The notes below the pieces were generated by a model. It saw only the letters and a program-made list of their open reading frames with translations, was not told where the DNA came from and did no database searches. The translations under genes and the position numbers were made by a program. Below are positions 40,046 to 53,960 of a stretch of 60,000 nucleotides of DNA, one piece after another. The stretch covers positions 20,973,501-21,033,500 of the forward strand of contig NC_088308.1 in assembly GCF_910592395.1 (NCBI RefSeq), read 5' to 3'. Every line of letters starts with the position of its first letter. The first letter of the stretch is position 1. This DNA comes from Lineus longissimus. Its lineage: Eukaryota; Nemertea; Pilidiophora; Heteronemertea; Lineidae.

Positions 40046-41118
40046 TAACCATTCTTCAAGCTTAAACAATTACTTTCCTTAATGGTCATTTGAGACCAAT
40101 TTAACTGATGTTGGCAATTTCGTTTGAATACAGCACTTTACTACTTCAATTTGCAACCAGATAGCGTACCAAATGACAAGATGCTGTCATCAAATCCATG
40201 CAAACTGTTTCATCTATTGATCTTAAAACAATATTTCAAGGGAATCACTATCCACAGTGTTCTCCCCAGGGAATCTGTGTTATAATAATCAGCAATAAAG
40301 GCAGTAAGTAGTAAAACTATTGCATTCAGTGTGTACATAGTGTGTCCCTGCGGTGTACTATCAAATCTACATTGGTGATTGTTGCACCATTTTGTGCCCC
40401 AGGTTTGTTGATTATGTTTGAAAGTAACCCATTTGAAAATGGACTGATTCTTGGACTTGGTTATACTAGAGTATGCGATATTCTTTATATTATCATGATT
40501 TTCCCTTAACACCCAAATAATGTTTCAACCAAGCTACAAACAGCTACTAACAGCTGTAAAAAGATAACTGTCATTTAGTATAATGAAACACAGCCGTGAT
40601 GACTGTGTTCGAAGAAAATCTGATAATGGAATTCCTATACGAACTGCTACATTCTGCATGGTCTAACTGCCTGAAGTGTAACATCTGGTTTATATATGCC
40701 TCTGAAATTACCGATTGGTTTCCATGGTAATTATTGTTGTTTTGTAGGTCTTTGTCAATGTAGCAACCAAATGTTGTGTGTTTGCGCTTCATAGACACCT
40801 GTCATTATAACACCGTCAACAGAAAATTTGACACCATTTTATCACGTTCCAGTTAAACATTACTTGGTATTCCAAGCCAAAATTCCAGAACTTTTTCACC
40901 ATCAGCAAGATCAGCATCTCACTCTCTCGAAAGTGGGCAGCTGTCTGTATTCTGTATCGTTGCCACGGTATTTTCCATCAGTAATCACTGATAGTTGATT
41001 GTTTCCGCAACTGCTTCATGAATCTTGCTGATGTAGTCTTGTGTCCTCCGTGTGGTTGTGTCTGGAATATTGTGTGTTGGATGATGGACAGAGATGAGCC
41101 AGAATGAGACATGCAGAC

Positions 41119-41428
41119 TTTGTTGTGTCAAAGAGAATGATATAATTTGATGTGTCGTAGATAATGATACACTTTGGTGTGTCATAGAGAATGAGGCACT
41201 TTGGTGTGTTATAGAGAAGGATACACATTGTTGATGATACAATTCATTGTGTCTAGTGTGTCATATATAATGACAGTGTCATAGATAATGACAGTGTCAT
41301 AGAGTTTGATGCAGTTTGGTGTGTCATAGAGAATGATAATGATAAACTATGGTGTGTCAAAGAGAATGATATACTTTGGTGTGTCATAGATAATGATACA
41401 CTTTAGTATGTCATAGAGAATGACATAT
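41119..41428 (+). repeat. 30-bp minisatellite, about 10 units
   Basis: The unit is close to TTTGGTGTGTCATAGAGAAT GATACAC. Several units carry deletions, including a short run of TAATGACAGTGTCATAGA. The minus strand stays open and reads as ten-residue repeats (THQSASFSM, THQSVSLST). Confidence 0.85.
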
Positions 41429-43877
41429 AACAATCTTGTACATGTAGTTCCTTCAAACTAATATGATCTGAAATCGCATCTTCTAAAATCTAAAATAATC
41501 TTGCTCGTTCATTACAAAATTCAAAACTGCTGCTCATCAATCAAATGAGAGTTAACTAATCAATAAGAACCTTGCATTGATTTCCTTAATTGTCACTTTC
41601 AAGTTTCTTAAATGAAGCATATGGGTAAGTCTAATGATTTTCGGGATTGAATCGGCGACTTGTCTCCCGAGTTAAAATTGATGGTAATGGAACGATGGAC
41701 GTGATAGGGATGACAGAGATGGGACTAGTCAACCTTAAAGATGAGGGAGTGGCGTCTGGCAAATAGAATAGGCTTGCCCATTACAGTGACTACGTGATGT
41801 CAACCATAACAAAGAAATACTATCGGAGGATGGCTGACAAAGGGTTTGTGGAAGTTCAAAGTCATTAAGAAGTTTTAAATGGATGTGTGTTCAAAAACCA
41901 AGAAATGAGAAAACTGGCTCATTATAAGGAAGGATTGAACTTTTTGATCCAGCACTACAGAGTTAAATGCTTGTTTAGTGAAGCTAGCTTCAATTGGGTG
42001 GGTTGGGAGGGAGGGTAACTACGATTTTTATTGCCATCATCAACAACTGTAACTTTATAATGCAAGTAACATTACTTGGTGCTTGACTCCTTTGAGCTGT
42101 TATTGAAAAACTCATTTTACTTGATTTAGGTATCACTTGAAACCAACTCGAAAAATGAATGGCTTTCTAATGTACTCGACCATGGTATGATTTGTTAGTG
42201 TTGCTAAAATAAGGATGACATTCAAAACAGATTCCAGCTCTTTGTGCTCTCACCTTATCCATTATGTGTTCTCCCCTTCTCCATTACCTGAATCTTGCAT
42301 GTAATGTGAGTCTCCCTGTGAGAAGAGGGATTAACCTGGCCATGGACTAATGCGGAGCACGTTGTTCTGACACATCCATATGCCTGCCCACACCCTTTCA
42401 TGGTGTAGGAGGCCTGCGTCCGTTTAAGCAGTTTGATCCTTTAATCCTTATTTGTACCTTACTGTTTTTCTTCTCTTTATGCGGCTAATCCTCATCCCTC
42501 ATCAGACATTGTTAGGAGATATTTGGAATAAAATTTGTCATTAGCTCACTCTTCTGTCTATGAACCACCAGGAACTTTGTCTTGTCCGTCTTTTTTTCAC
42601 AACAGATTGACCCAAACCAAATCAATGTGGGACATACCTCTTCATTCACCCCTGACAACCGTGCTAATGGCAGTGGCGAAAAATTTGCATTTCGACAGTA
42701 CAGGCTTTACAAATTGAGTGTTGTGTGACGTCACTTGCGTGATGTTATGGGTGTCTCTGTGAGTGCTGTTGTCCAGCCTTGAATAAAAGCGACAAGTCTC
42801 CTATTGAAACCTGACTCTTGAAAGTTGCTCCGAGTCCACCCCTGCTTCTCGCAACCCCCAATGGTTCATATGACTATATCCTTTATATTTATGCAACAGT
42901 ATTAACCCTTGAGTCCTTCCATGCAACCACTAGTGTCGCTCACCAAGTGTGTTTTTTCATCATCTCAATATTTCTATGTTTTCTACTTACAGGTGAGTGT
43001 CATTGATTTTTAGCCATTGTCCAGTTAAAGGTAGGGCGTAGATTTTGATATTAGATCTCAACATCAGAGTCTTCTTATCTGGATGTAAACATTGATTAAA
43101 TTGGCCATACACGGCAACTACAGATGGGTCACCCAGCAACATATTGAATACGATATTGGCTTGCCTGCTTAATAATGCCATTGGATCGAAGTTTTTCACC
43201 AGTAACTCAAAAATAATGTTTGCAGTGTTCGCTGTAATGTGGCCAGGTTTCGTCAGATGCATCTCGATGAGTTCTTGTATATTTTTTTCTCTCGGAAGTC
43301 AAATGCCACAGGGGCACAGTCAGAAGTCTGAGAAAGAGGTCGAAGTTAATATTTGGGGTAATTTTCACCAAATTTAAGTTCATACTGATGGTCACTTGCA
43401 AAAATACTGAAAGGTACTAATATTTTGATCCAAAAAAATGAAGCGGGGGAACTTTTGGAAACAGTTCCTGTTATCCCTCATTGATGGTTACCTACTCTGT
43501 TGAAACGTAAAATAAGAATGTTGAACAGAAGTTCCTTTTCAAAACTCCCCCACCTAGTGGTAGGTATTTGAATCAGTGAAACATGTGAAAGAAAGAAGGT
43601 GGGCTCATTCAATGGTCACGTACTAGCCATTATTTTTGGCTTTCGGTGATAGCCAGTGGTTCTATCACTCCTCATGAATGACCGGTAATAGTTGCTTCGC
43701 GGCTGTAATCTATGATCAAACGTACCGATGATGCCCCAGCGATGCTACATAAAGGTCATGCAATTTCAACTGCTGTTGCAGGAGGAGAAATTTCGTGAGC
43801 AATCTCCTCATCGTGACTTGGTGCTTTAAGTTGTTATAATTTAGTTCTGCAGCTCACTAAAAATACTCTTAATTTTG

Positions 43878-44065
43878 CTGATCTAAGACTGGTTATTTAT
43901 TACCATCAAAGCCAAACTGGCACATTAAGACAACACCATTGGACAACTTGAATCTGTCAAATCGAACATGCTGAATGGCATCAAACGATCATGTGCGTGA
44001 TCTACATCTACAGGTAGCTTGAATCAAATATTCAAAACTGGTCTTAGATCACTAAAAAGAAAATG
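43878..44065. mobile_element. possible small MITE with TGATCTAAGAC termini
   Basis: TGATCTAAGACTGGTT at about 43880 is complementary, with two differences, to AACTGGTCTTAGATCA at about 44036. The 170-180 bases between have no coding frame. No target duplication is clear. Confidence 0.45.
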
Positions 44066-44189
44066 TTTAGGTTGTATATTTGTTGCCCTATTGCGATATG
44101 ACAAAAAGGGTTGACCATGCTTCCTATCTGTTGAACCAAGATTCTAAACTAAACTAAGATTCATGAATTTCTCGGACCCCAAATAAATG

Positions 44190-44231
44190 GGGGGGATTTT
44201 TACGGGGGGGGGGGGGGGGGGGGGAGGGGGG
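44190..44231 (+). repeat. G-rich tract
   Basis: About 40 bases of almost pure G, interrupted by TTTTTAC and single A. It can form G-quadruplexes and is likely length-variable. Confidence 0.9.
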
Positions 44232-44394
44232 GTTTACCTACATTCTAAATTGAGATACACAGAAGGATTGGTATCAAAATAAAGCCTGGAGTACATCATC
44301 AGCTAACATGTGGCTGAGATAGATGCACCACATGTTATGCAGATGATATTCTATCAACTTAAAATTGATGGTATAATTTGCAAAAATATTCTCT

Positions 44395-44710
44395 GGCTCA
44401 TTCAATTCATTATACTTTAAATAGGCCAAACTTTATTATATTTACATTTTAATGGGATGTGTCATAATGGCTTGTTAGTATTGAGTTATAGGTTATTGAC
44501 TTGATTGAAAAGCAGCCTATCCTTGGATTATATTGAAATCAATTCATTATACTTGAATAGGCCTAACTTTATTGTACTTACATTTTAGTGGGATATTAAG
44601 TGTCATAATGGCTTGTTAGTATGCACATAACTTGCCTTGATATTGAGTTAAAGTGTTATTGACCTGATGGAAAAGCAGTCTATCCTCGGAGAATATTGAC
44701 CCTAAATTCA
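44395..44710 (+). repeat. tandem duplication, about 150-bp unit
   Basis: The first unit has TCAATTCATTATACTTTAAA, TAGGCC, ACTTTATT and TCATAATGGCTTGTTAGTAT. The second repeats all of these in order from about 44540 with TATACTTGAATAGGCC, plus small insertions. Confidence 0.75.
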
Positions 44711-45904
44711 ATCTCTGTTCCATTAAAGGCCTATGCTGTTCGTGAAAAATTTGAAATTTGCAATTGAATCTGGGATGTACAAATAAGGCAAATGGAAGTT
44801 GATTTCTTGGTTTTTGTCAGCCACTTTCAGAAAATGAGAGTGGGTTTTTTTTCATTATCAGTAAAACCATGATTTTCCTCAGGTGAAAAACACAACTTCA
44901 TTCAGGGCTGCAACAAGAAGCATTGCATCGATTTCTGTGGCCTAATACTGCCTTGAGGTATGATAAACTAAGATTTTTTAGGGCCCTGCCTGCTTGTCCT
45001 TGTCATCATCGCCAAGATTGCTGCCAATATTACCCTGCTTGTCATCATTAGCGCCTTGCACCTGGGGAACATTGTTTATTTCATCTGTGCTGATGATGCC
45101 AATCTAGTAAACTCGACCTATTGATTAGGCAGATTGTTCATTCTCCAAGGTGGACTGGGACCACATCAGATTGTCACTGAGCAGACAGTTTCATTTTGTG
45201 TCTTGTCACACACTGCTAAATTAGATGATCAGATCACAAAGTTCTCACAGAAATAGTCGCATGTTAACTGAATACCTTCTGGCTTTAATCACGAGAACAT
45301 CCAACATTTTAGTTCAGCAACTGCCTCCTAGGTGGCCAATTTTGCTCCATTTAGTGCTGCCCTCTTGGATATAGTTGATGAACTAAAAAAATTCTTCACA
45401 AAAGGTCAATTGACAGGATTTGTTTTAGCTGATTTCGTTAAGCATAAGTTCACATGCCTGTCTTGCAGATATGGCTTTTGCCCAATGAAACATGACCTAT
45501 GTCATGCTTTTGAAGATCACTGCTAGCTTCAGTCTCAGTCAAAGGAATCCAGTGCTAAATGTCTGCTATTTCTGCTCAATAAATCGCGGAGTTGCCCTCT
45601 GAGACCAATTCGTTCTCTTTAAGCTCTCACCCTCATAAATATCCGAAAAGAAATTCTCAGTGGGTAACATCTCGCTGGTGGGAAGGTTTAAATTGACTTC
45701 CATTGCTTCATTAAATTAATACTTGTCTCAAGAGTACCGCCTTTGGCAGAATTGTCTTCTCTCTGAGTTATTGCCACTGCGTAACTTTCTTCTCTCGCAA
45801 TTACGTTTGTGATAACTTGGCTGAAGATAGCTGTGTTGACAGAGCGCCTTTATGAAAGGGGTGTGTCAAGGAACAAGTGCAGTCTCTTTGACATTTGTTG
45901 AGAT

Positions 45905-45995
45905 GAAGAGCCTCATGGCCTGGTTGACCTACCACGCAATAGGGTTGGGGTTCGATCCTGGGGAGAACCAAGGATTGTGTATCTGTATGAACCAG
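45905..45995 (+). mobile_element. tRNA-derived SINE fragment
   Basis: TGGCCTGGTTGACC (A-box-like) and GGTTCGATCCTG (45949-45960, canonical B box) lie in the right order and spacing. The flanks do not fold as a tRNA acceptor stem, so this is a SINE head, not a tRNA gene. Confidence 0.5.
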
Positions 45996-47693
45996 TATGG
46001 CTTTCAGCAAGGAAGTTTAATTCCTGGCTCTTCACGACATGGGCCTGCCTGAAATTTGCATTTAGTCATCTCCAAAACTGCTTTCCAACACTGGTGAAAA
46101 TCACTATCAGAGAACGGCATCAGTGTAAAACTACACATAGCGGCACATGGTGTCAAGTTGTACATTATCCTCCTGGCCAGGTAAATCCGATGCCCAAGTT
46201 GTCCCTTTAAGAGATACACGGTTTCATGCCAGCTCTACTTTCACACGCAAAATTCGTACCAAGTGCAATCAATCATGGCGTTCCCCCTCACTGTCGGTTT
46301 ATTAATTGATTCTTTCCACTTATTACCAACTAATGAATGAATGATTTGCCCTCATAGTCGCATCATGGCTTATTTCGAGGCAAAAAAATTAAAGTTATCT
46401 TCGATTAGGAGTTTAATGCAGGTTTTGTTTGTCTCCTTGAAAAAACAACTGTTTGAGATTGGCAATTTTCTTTTCTGACTGTTGTTTCTTGATACAACTT
46501 TCTTGTTGTTAATGAAAAACTGAAAACATCGGCTGATCATCAAAAATATAAAGGGGGTACATGACTATCATCATTGCCCTCTTCCTCTTCCTCTTTTTCT
46601 TTTTCTTCTTTACTCGACTCCTTACAGAGACCTTCTCAAATGCTATGTTGTGAACAGTTCACCCGGCCATGCCTCCCCAAGCCCCTGGCCTGGATAATAG
46701 AAGCCAAACCAACCCACATACAATGTATCTCAGTAATGCTCTTAATTTCGACACTACCATTACCACGGATTTTATGAGATAAGAAGCTCCTTTTTCTTGT
46801 TATTGCCCTATTATTCCCGAAAAACGAGCCACCTAAAACAGCAATTCTTGTCTGAAGATTTATAATACAATTTTGATACAAATTTGACTGCCATGTCTCT
46901 CTGCAAACCCTACTTATTCTCAGGTTTTGGCCAATTTGTAACACCATTTGCACAAATTGCCCGAGGAAATTGCGATATAATCATCTTGGTCCGCCACCGC
47001 GATGAACTGAAATATAAAATATTTCATGATAGATATAAGGCTGTTTCGACAAACTGTAATACTGATACAATAACAATCTTACTTCGAGCTCCGTGGATGA
47101 TGTGGGTGTAGTCAACCGCCGTTACTGGTGCAATTTCTGGGCGCAGTGGCAGAAATTCATCATGGAAAGTGCTAGCTGCGACTCAGTTCAATCACGATAA
47201 ATCGTATTGGCCGTGGTGAAATTACTCCTCTAAATTGGATGTTCTTCAAAGGAAACTAAATAAGTGGATTTGAATGATGTAAAACATTTTTTGATGAATT
47301 GTAATGGAGCTGGTAGTTGGGGTGATGACTACTGTTGTGAATTTTTCTTCTGCAAAGGCAATTATACCAAATGTGCTTCCCCTGTCGCAGGTTCACGGTA
47401 ATGTCCATGCTGAAATGAAGGGAAGGGTGGAGCATTCTACTCCACTGTTTTGTCATTCGCATAGCCTCAAGATATATCTACATGTCAACACCCAATGTCA
47501 ACGAAACATCTCTCTGATTCCAATATTCACAAAGACGAAGGATAACATCTCATATTTTCTAGTCAGGTACGCAGCAGCCTTGTCAAGCATTCATGGACGC
47601 ACCCCTTTCTTCATAAAGGTGCCACTTTGAAAACATTGGGAAGGCTGGTCATGTCTTGTTGCAAGCTGCTACCGGAATAACTGAACTTAAAAC

Positions 47694-47850
47694 TGGAGAA
47701 CCTCTCTATTAAGGTCACCCTCGGGACTGACAAATACTGTTCTTGATTGATAGGTGTCCTGATAAGAGGGGCCAAATTGATGGAAACAACTAATTTTGGT
47801 TCAAAACTAATGTCCTTAATGGAGTGGCTGTCTTTGATAGAGAGGTAGGT
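47694..47850 (-). mobile_element. TACAGTAGAACCTCTCT-family MITE, inverted and decayed
   Basis: GAGAACCTCTCTATTAAGG at the left and TTTGATAGAGAGGTAGG at the right are the termini. The core runs as CCAAATTGATGGAAAC and CTAATTTTGGTTC, that is, inverted relative to the 11-kb cluster. Confidence 0.7.
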
Positions 47851-48949
47851 ATCCTCCAAGTGTGGTTCCAGAGTATTCAAAGACTGGTTCATGAATTATG
47901 CAGGGCGTCCTCTTCTGAAGCCAAAGCTACTTCACAAAGTCTTTGAAATACGATTATAAACACAGCATGGACGCTTTGATGTTGCTGAATATTAAATCGT
48001 CTGGTACCTTGTTGAATTAGTTTTGATTTGCAACAGATCAGGGCGTAATTTCAAGCTAAATCTATGAGAACTTTGGGATTTTCTTGGAAAGTTTTTTAGC
48101 GTGCAGGATTTCCTCAGTTTTCCGAGATGAATCTAGGTGGAAGGTTCCATGATAGCCAAGAACAAATGAAAAAGGTATATTAAAAGACAGGTTTATTTGC
48201 TCTCTTCAGTTGTCCTAGTAACAATATTTAAACTGTTATTATTTTCATTATATCAGTTAGCCTCGCGCCACATGTTTTTACGCCTCTCCACGAAACCCAT
48301 AAACACATTTTGGCCAGCGAAAAATAAAGTTGTTACTGTATGCTAGAATCTACCAAACCTAAAACCATTCCAACAACAGATGTTAAAACCACTGTTGCAT
48401 CAAGAAGACAGAAGAGGCTGTTTAAGGGCGAGTTCTCATGTAACTTTCTGCGGTACCTTTCCAACCTGGCTGTCGCAGAAACACATTTAAAACGCAGCAT
48501 CTTACAAAAGAAATATGATATGACATAACACTAACGATGAAAAGCAAAACACAATGGTTGCCATAGGAAGAAAGCAAGCATAATTGGCTCAGTATCTCCT
48601 TACTATCTCCATTTTAATATGAAACAAAAAAAAACGCTGCTACCATGTAACAGTGCATTACAGAATGTACCAAATCAAAAACACCTTGGGGAAAAGAGTT
48701 CTCGATAAGGCATTTCTCACGGGAGGTTGGGTTTCAGAGAATCACAACAGGGAAAACACTCCTTTTGGAAGTGCAAATATTCTGACAATGCTGAAGTGTT
48801 GATAGTGCTATTGATTGTTAAGGCTTTTATCTCCTGGTCACTCTTTTGAGCATCTTGCATGCGATACAGTTCCATTTTGGGCATAGAGAATAAGTCCATC
48901 AGAGACCAATCTTCCACCAGCTGCAAGAACCATTGGTTTTAAGTTCTGT

Positions 48950-49045
48950 TTGAAGGACCTGGAAAACAAAGTAAAGTGACTTGCCCATTGTCACATGCAA
49001 TGTGTCTGTTGACAATGTGGACCAAGATATTGTGGTTATTGAGCA
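48950..49045 (+). repeat. SINE-body remnant related to 37325-37420
   Basis: AAAGTAAAGTGACTTGCCCA and GTCACATGCAATGTGTC match the 37.3-kb copy in order. No B box is retained here. Confidence 0.45.
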
Positions 49046-50414
49046 AGCTGAAAACAACACTGTTTAGGTGCCTTTAACTGACTCATCCCATGTGCCAATT
49101 ATGAGAGGCTGAGCCTCTTTAACACTCTACTAGAAAAGACAAAGCTTTGATCCTAAATTGACTTCCTTTTTTGCGTCAGCCTTGGTGACTATCTCAGCCT
49201 GTCAGGTGCCATGTTATTGTGTATGGCTAGTCTTCCATACCAATTATAGAAATGATTAGGGTGACAGGCTTACATCCTAAAGGTCATGGCTGTAACTCAC
49301 GGTGTAACCAGAAACTCGTAGGCAAGACACCTGACCCTGCTGTTGCTTCTCTCAACCCAGGTTTATAGATTGGTGCCGGTGAAAAAGTATCAAGTGAGTG
49401 TTGTATCCTTGAGTTCCCCGAAAAGGTTTTCAGGAGAGACTCACATTATCTGTAACCCAGTTGATCATCCTAATTGCTTTGGCTATTTACCTTTAGAGTT
49501 TCCTAGCGGCTTTGTTTGAATGCTGTACCATCAAAGGTTCCCCTAGGCACTCGTTTCCTCTTGTGCATTTGACTTTAATCCCTTATATCCAATATCTTTT
49601 TGATATCATCAAAAATCTCCTTAACGCACTAATGAAGTTTTGCAGAAAAAATGAAAAATATGTGTAGTTAAATAAGGTGGTTCAGTTGTGAACTTGTGGA
49701 CTTGCGGCATTGTTTTATTGTTTCAATAGTCTGTTCCCGAATGGGAACGTCCAGTAAGCCAACTAAAGGTTTGTTTTGTGTGTGGCACATCAAAAAGTCA
49801 CAAATGAACACAGAACAAGGAAAAATGCCTTAAGCGAACAGTCTATGGATACGCAGCCTAATGCTGCTGGCTTATGGATGAAAGCTAATCTGCATCATTT
49901 TCAGCTGTCTTCTTCTTATATTGGCCATAGCCTCTTGTTCTGTTAATACTGTTTCCAAATGGGTTTGTTGTTTTCTCCTGATAATAGGCGATAGCAGTTT
50001 CTCTTGGCGATTCACCTCTGGAATTCATTGGCCAACAATACTCCTTTCACATTCAAAGCCTCCCACACAACACAGAACTGCCTGAGGATGTGAAAGCTGG
50101 GGGATTCACGATATGTTTCGTACTTCTTGTAGCCATCTGCAGATGTTATGCCATCAGTTCGAAACCTCTCAGTCTACCGTCTGTAGGTGTAACTGCAACT
50201 TTACATGACACCAAATAAAAAAATCCCCTCTGTTTCTTCAGTGCCACTACACTTCTTTTGTAGCTATCATGCAATACAAAGAGCAGTTACAAAATGAGTT
50301 AGATTTACATGACCCCTCCCTGATCTTTAGATCGTTGAACATCACCGAGACGGTTGTACCAACCCACCTCTATCACGGATTAACGAACAGGACCATGTTA
50401 CCTGTCTCAACTGA

Positions 50415-50625
50415 TGAGGAATGATTGCGATGGAGCAAGGCTGTCCATGCCGCGACTCCTTGAGCGTTTGACTCACTTGTAAGAGTTTGACTTGCATCTT
50501 CATGGAGTCAGGCTGTCCAGGTCACGACTCCCTGATCGTGACTCACTTATTAGAGTTTGACATGGATCTTCATGGAGCCAGGCTATTTGGGCCATGACTT
50601 CTTTGTGCATGACTAGCCCATAAGC
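50415..50625 (+). repeat. ~71-bp tandem repeat, 3 units
   Basis: TGGAGCAAGGCTGTCC (50431), TGGAGTCAGGCTGTCC (50503) and TGGAGCCAGGCTATTT (50573) each start a unit that continues with CGACTCC, GTGACTCACTT and AGAGTTTGAC. No coding frame spans all three. Confidence 0.8.
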
Positions 50626-52911
50626 TTGATCGTCAGTGTCTCGTATAATGCGCAATGTAGTCAGTGCATTGTAGAGCATTCGGGATGCATGTGTGTTGGC
50701 ACCCAATATATCAGATTTACTTTATAGCACAGCTTTCTTGTGGCGTTAACTGTTGTAATTACGGCATTTATTTTGCTTCCGATACATAAAAAACAGGCAA
50801 TTTATCGCTAGCAACTGGCTAAATTAGCTCCGTGCTTGCCACTTTTTCTCAAGATTGGTCTATTTATACATGTCAAATCAATAAAAGAAGTATAAAAAGC
50901 CTTAGATTTATGTTGCGGAAGCACGGCTATTGCCACTTGGACCAAAATGCTGCCGTACTTAATCCAATCTTCCTTCGTATCCTTCAGCGTTGATGCAATT
51001 GCGTGCATGTCAGCTATAACTCTGTGAAATGGCCCTCTCATAAATATGCTTCAATGGCACTTAATCCAGTTATTGTCACAATGTAATATATTGAAAAGCA
51101 TCATTGACATCATCTTGTAGAGTGGAGTTGCTTTCAAGTGGAACAAGGCGAACCAGAACTCCCTTAATGCATTCATTACAGCCGTGTTCATTGAAGGCTG
51201 TGCAACATAAGGACGATTCGATTCGTATTTTGATTATCATTACTTCATGTATCAAAACACGGAACGCTTATCTTCATTAAGTGCAGCAGTGGATTTGCTT
51301 TTTAGTTCATTCTCTCCACGCACACGATTAGGATGCTTTCTCCTGCATCAACTTAAGACAAGAACATGTAGCGCCTGAGGTTATTTTGCAGATGGAATCT
51401 AAGAGCGGGATCCGGAGTGATAAAAAATGACATTGGCACTCCGACAGTTTCGCAAACGGCTTAAAATTACTGGAAATTTTTGAGCTGTTGTTGCAGCTTT
51501 CAAGTTGATGGTATTTGCCCTGTGCTAGGATGTGAGGACGCTTTGTTTAGGGTCGATGACTGCTCCTGTCTGCTTTGGGATGGGCCATTTCTTAAACATG
51601 TTAAAGAGAATTTTGTATGAGCAATACGTTCACCTTCCCGTGCCTCATACACGAATATCTGACGGGAACCATATTGCAGACCCTATTGTCCACATGTTCA
51701 TCATGCTAGATGACTGATCTGCGCCCGACTTCTAAACAGGAAATAAGAAGGTACATTTTCTTGGGTGGTGAAAATGTAGGCTGAAGCACTAGAAATCCCC
51801 TCTAAATGGGCCTTTTGCAGTGGAGCTGTTTCTAAAACACACTGATAGGATGTGATATGCTCTGGACTTAAGTGTTGGAGGCCAAGAAATATCTTACAAA
51901 ATTACCCTGAAAAGGGCTGATCTAATATGCTTCATATGTCCCAACTCGGGGTACAAAAACCATCCTCTCTTTCAGTAGAATGGCAAAGTGTGTCACATAA
52001 TGAACATTGTGGATGATGAATGTGTTCAATAGAAGTCAGTGGTAATTGATTGTGATCAATGAAGATTACGTTTGCCTGATTGATTCCGATATTGAACTTG
52101 GGATTGGTCATGGGGAGCTAGAATGGCGGCTCAGTTACATGACTGGAATCACTAAAAGCTACTATACGCTGTAGGAAAGGTCAGCCTGTCGTCATTTGGA
52201 TCAACTGAAGCCAGTTGTGTGGATTAATGGACGAAAAGTTTGGTGTTGGATTTGGAAAAATATTGTATGGTTTGTGGATCGACATTGTCCAAAGAGTCCA
52301 CACAGTTATAAATAAAGGTATTTGAGGAACCTTTAAGGGATTTTTTGACACAAATATGCACCTCTTGGTGGTTTTCAGTGCATTGAAAGTCTTTAGGGGC
52401 GCATATTTGTGTTCGTTGAAAAAATTTGAAGTGATTTTCAAAAGCTCAGAATTCTTCATGTCTAAGAGGCCTGGTGTACATGTTACAAGTAAGGCTGCCA
52501 GTTCTTTCTCTTGTCCTTGTTTTACACTTTCCTATGATAGGGCCGAGCCAGGAGACAGGCCTAAGCATTGCGTGGCATGTGCTCGTTTTCACTGGCAATG
52601 TGATGGATCATGCCGATGATTATTTGCTAAATTATTGTGAGTCAGGTTAATAACCTAGTCAGGAATCTTTGATATTGGGCAAAATGGGGTCGACCACCTG
52701 CGCTGTCCCACTTGATGTACATTGAACCCTTTGCGCTGAGCAGTGCTCCCTAGATAATGCCTGGAAAAATGTTTGCATCTCTATAGAAGGTCACCGAAAA
52801 TGTGTCTGCATTGGTAAATCACACATTTCCAGATAAATATCAGACTGGCAGTGTTGTTTTATGCAAATAAAATTCATCCATAGAAATTAATGGCATTCCA
52901 GCATTTTATTT

Positions 52912-52990
52912 GGTCACCGTAGGGGAGTCTATAAAACACCGCAGTGTCCGTGGTCCTTGTCGTCGTCGTCATTCGCTTAATTATGCAAGT
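52912..52990 (+). repeat. short member of the GTCGTC dispersed family
   Basis: GGTCACCGTAGGGGAGTC, AAACACCGCAGTGTCCGTGG and TTGTCGTCGTCGTC follow the order of the 25.4-kb copy. Confidence 0.55.
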
Positions 52991-53469
52991 TTGTCACCAT
53001 AATTTGTATGACTGCATCTATGAATTTAAATTAGTTTCCCCAGCTTTATGAGAGTAGTGTCTTGTAATATGGTAATAACAGTATTGTTGATTTAATAGTA
53101 TTATGCTAGTGGTATTAGCACATGTGCTACATTGTGTTATTGTTACTGGTATGATATTGCTATTCATCAATTACCGACATAATTTTGGCTAATGATAGTG
53201 ATAATAGAGTATTTCCCCCTCTGATTATACTTCCTGCCACATAAACAAGCCGGGACCTTGGCTATAGTTCTCTTGGAACTAATTAAGGTTGCACACTGAA
53301 AATGTTTCATTTGCATGAAATGTTGTCATTATCACCCTAGAGAGGTGTGATGTAACTGTTTTTGTGTCTCTGGGGTACTAAATGTTGTCCATATTACATG
53401 ATAAAGTATCTTATGTCTCATGGAAAAAATGGTAATCCTCGGTTTTTGTAAGTATTAAAACCCAATCAT

Positions 53470-53640
53470 TAGATCAGCGGCATAGTGATTTGAGTGTCGG
53501 GCTCAGTACCAGGAGGTCATTGGTTCGACTCTTTGAAGAGAAACCACTGTTTTGTCTCCTTAAGCAAAAGTCTTAGTCCTTGAGAAAGGGCAGCTAACCC
53601 TATATTGCTTTCTCTCTTGCAGACTCAAGGCTCCTCATGC
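53470..53640 (+). mobile_element. tRNA-derived SINE
   Basis: AGCGGCATAGTGATTTGAG (A box) and GGTTCGACTCT (53522-53532, B box) are about 43 bases apart. A SINE-like body follows with GCAAAAGTCTTAGTCCTTGA and ends near CTCTTGCAGACTCAAGG. The similar tail at 49390-49440 is another fragment. Confidence 0.65.
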
Positions 53641-53652
53641 CATGCAGGGCAA

Positions 53653-53960
53653 ACCAAGAGCTGTCTGGTTTGCACAATGCTGTGGGAGCTTATGCCATGA
53701 AACCCAGTCTGACAACCACAGTGCCTTTTCTTAACAGCGACCACCTTTTGAACCAAACTGTCAACTGACACGGCATGCAGTTGAAAACATGGGACTTCGC
53801 TCTCCATGAGAGCCTCTGGTTTGCACAATGCTGTGGAAGCTGGTGCCATGAAAGCCAGTCTGAAAATCACAGTGCTTGCAACCGACAGCGACCATCCTTT
53901 TCAACCATACCGACAATTGATACACTGCATGCAGTTGACAATGTCGAATCCAAGCCGCTC
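53653..53960 (+). repeat. 151-bp tandem duplication
   Basis: CTGGTTTGCACAATGCTGTG occurs at 53665 and 53816. Both units continue with GCCATGAAA, CCAGTCTGA, CACAGTGC, ACAGCGACCA and GCATGCAGTTGA in order. It begins next to the SINE at 53470. Confidence 0.85.

Noticed and set aside
45905-45995. functional tRNA gene
   Set aside because: A and B boxes are present but no acceptor stem can be formed, so it is a SINE head.
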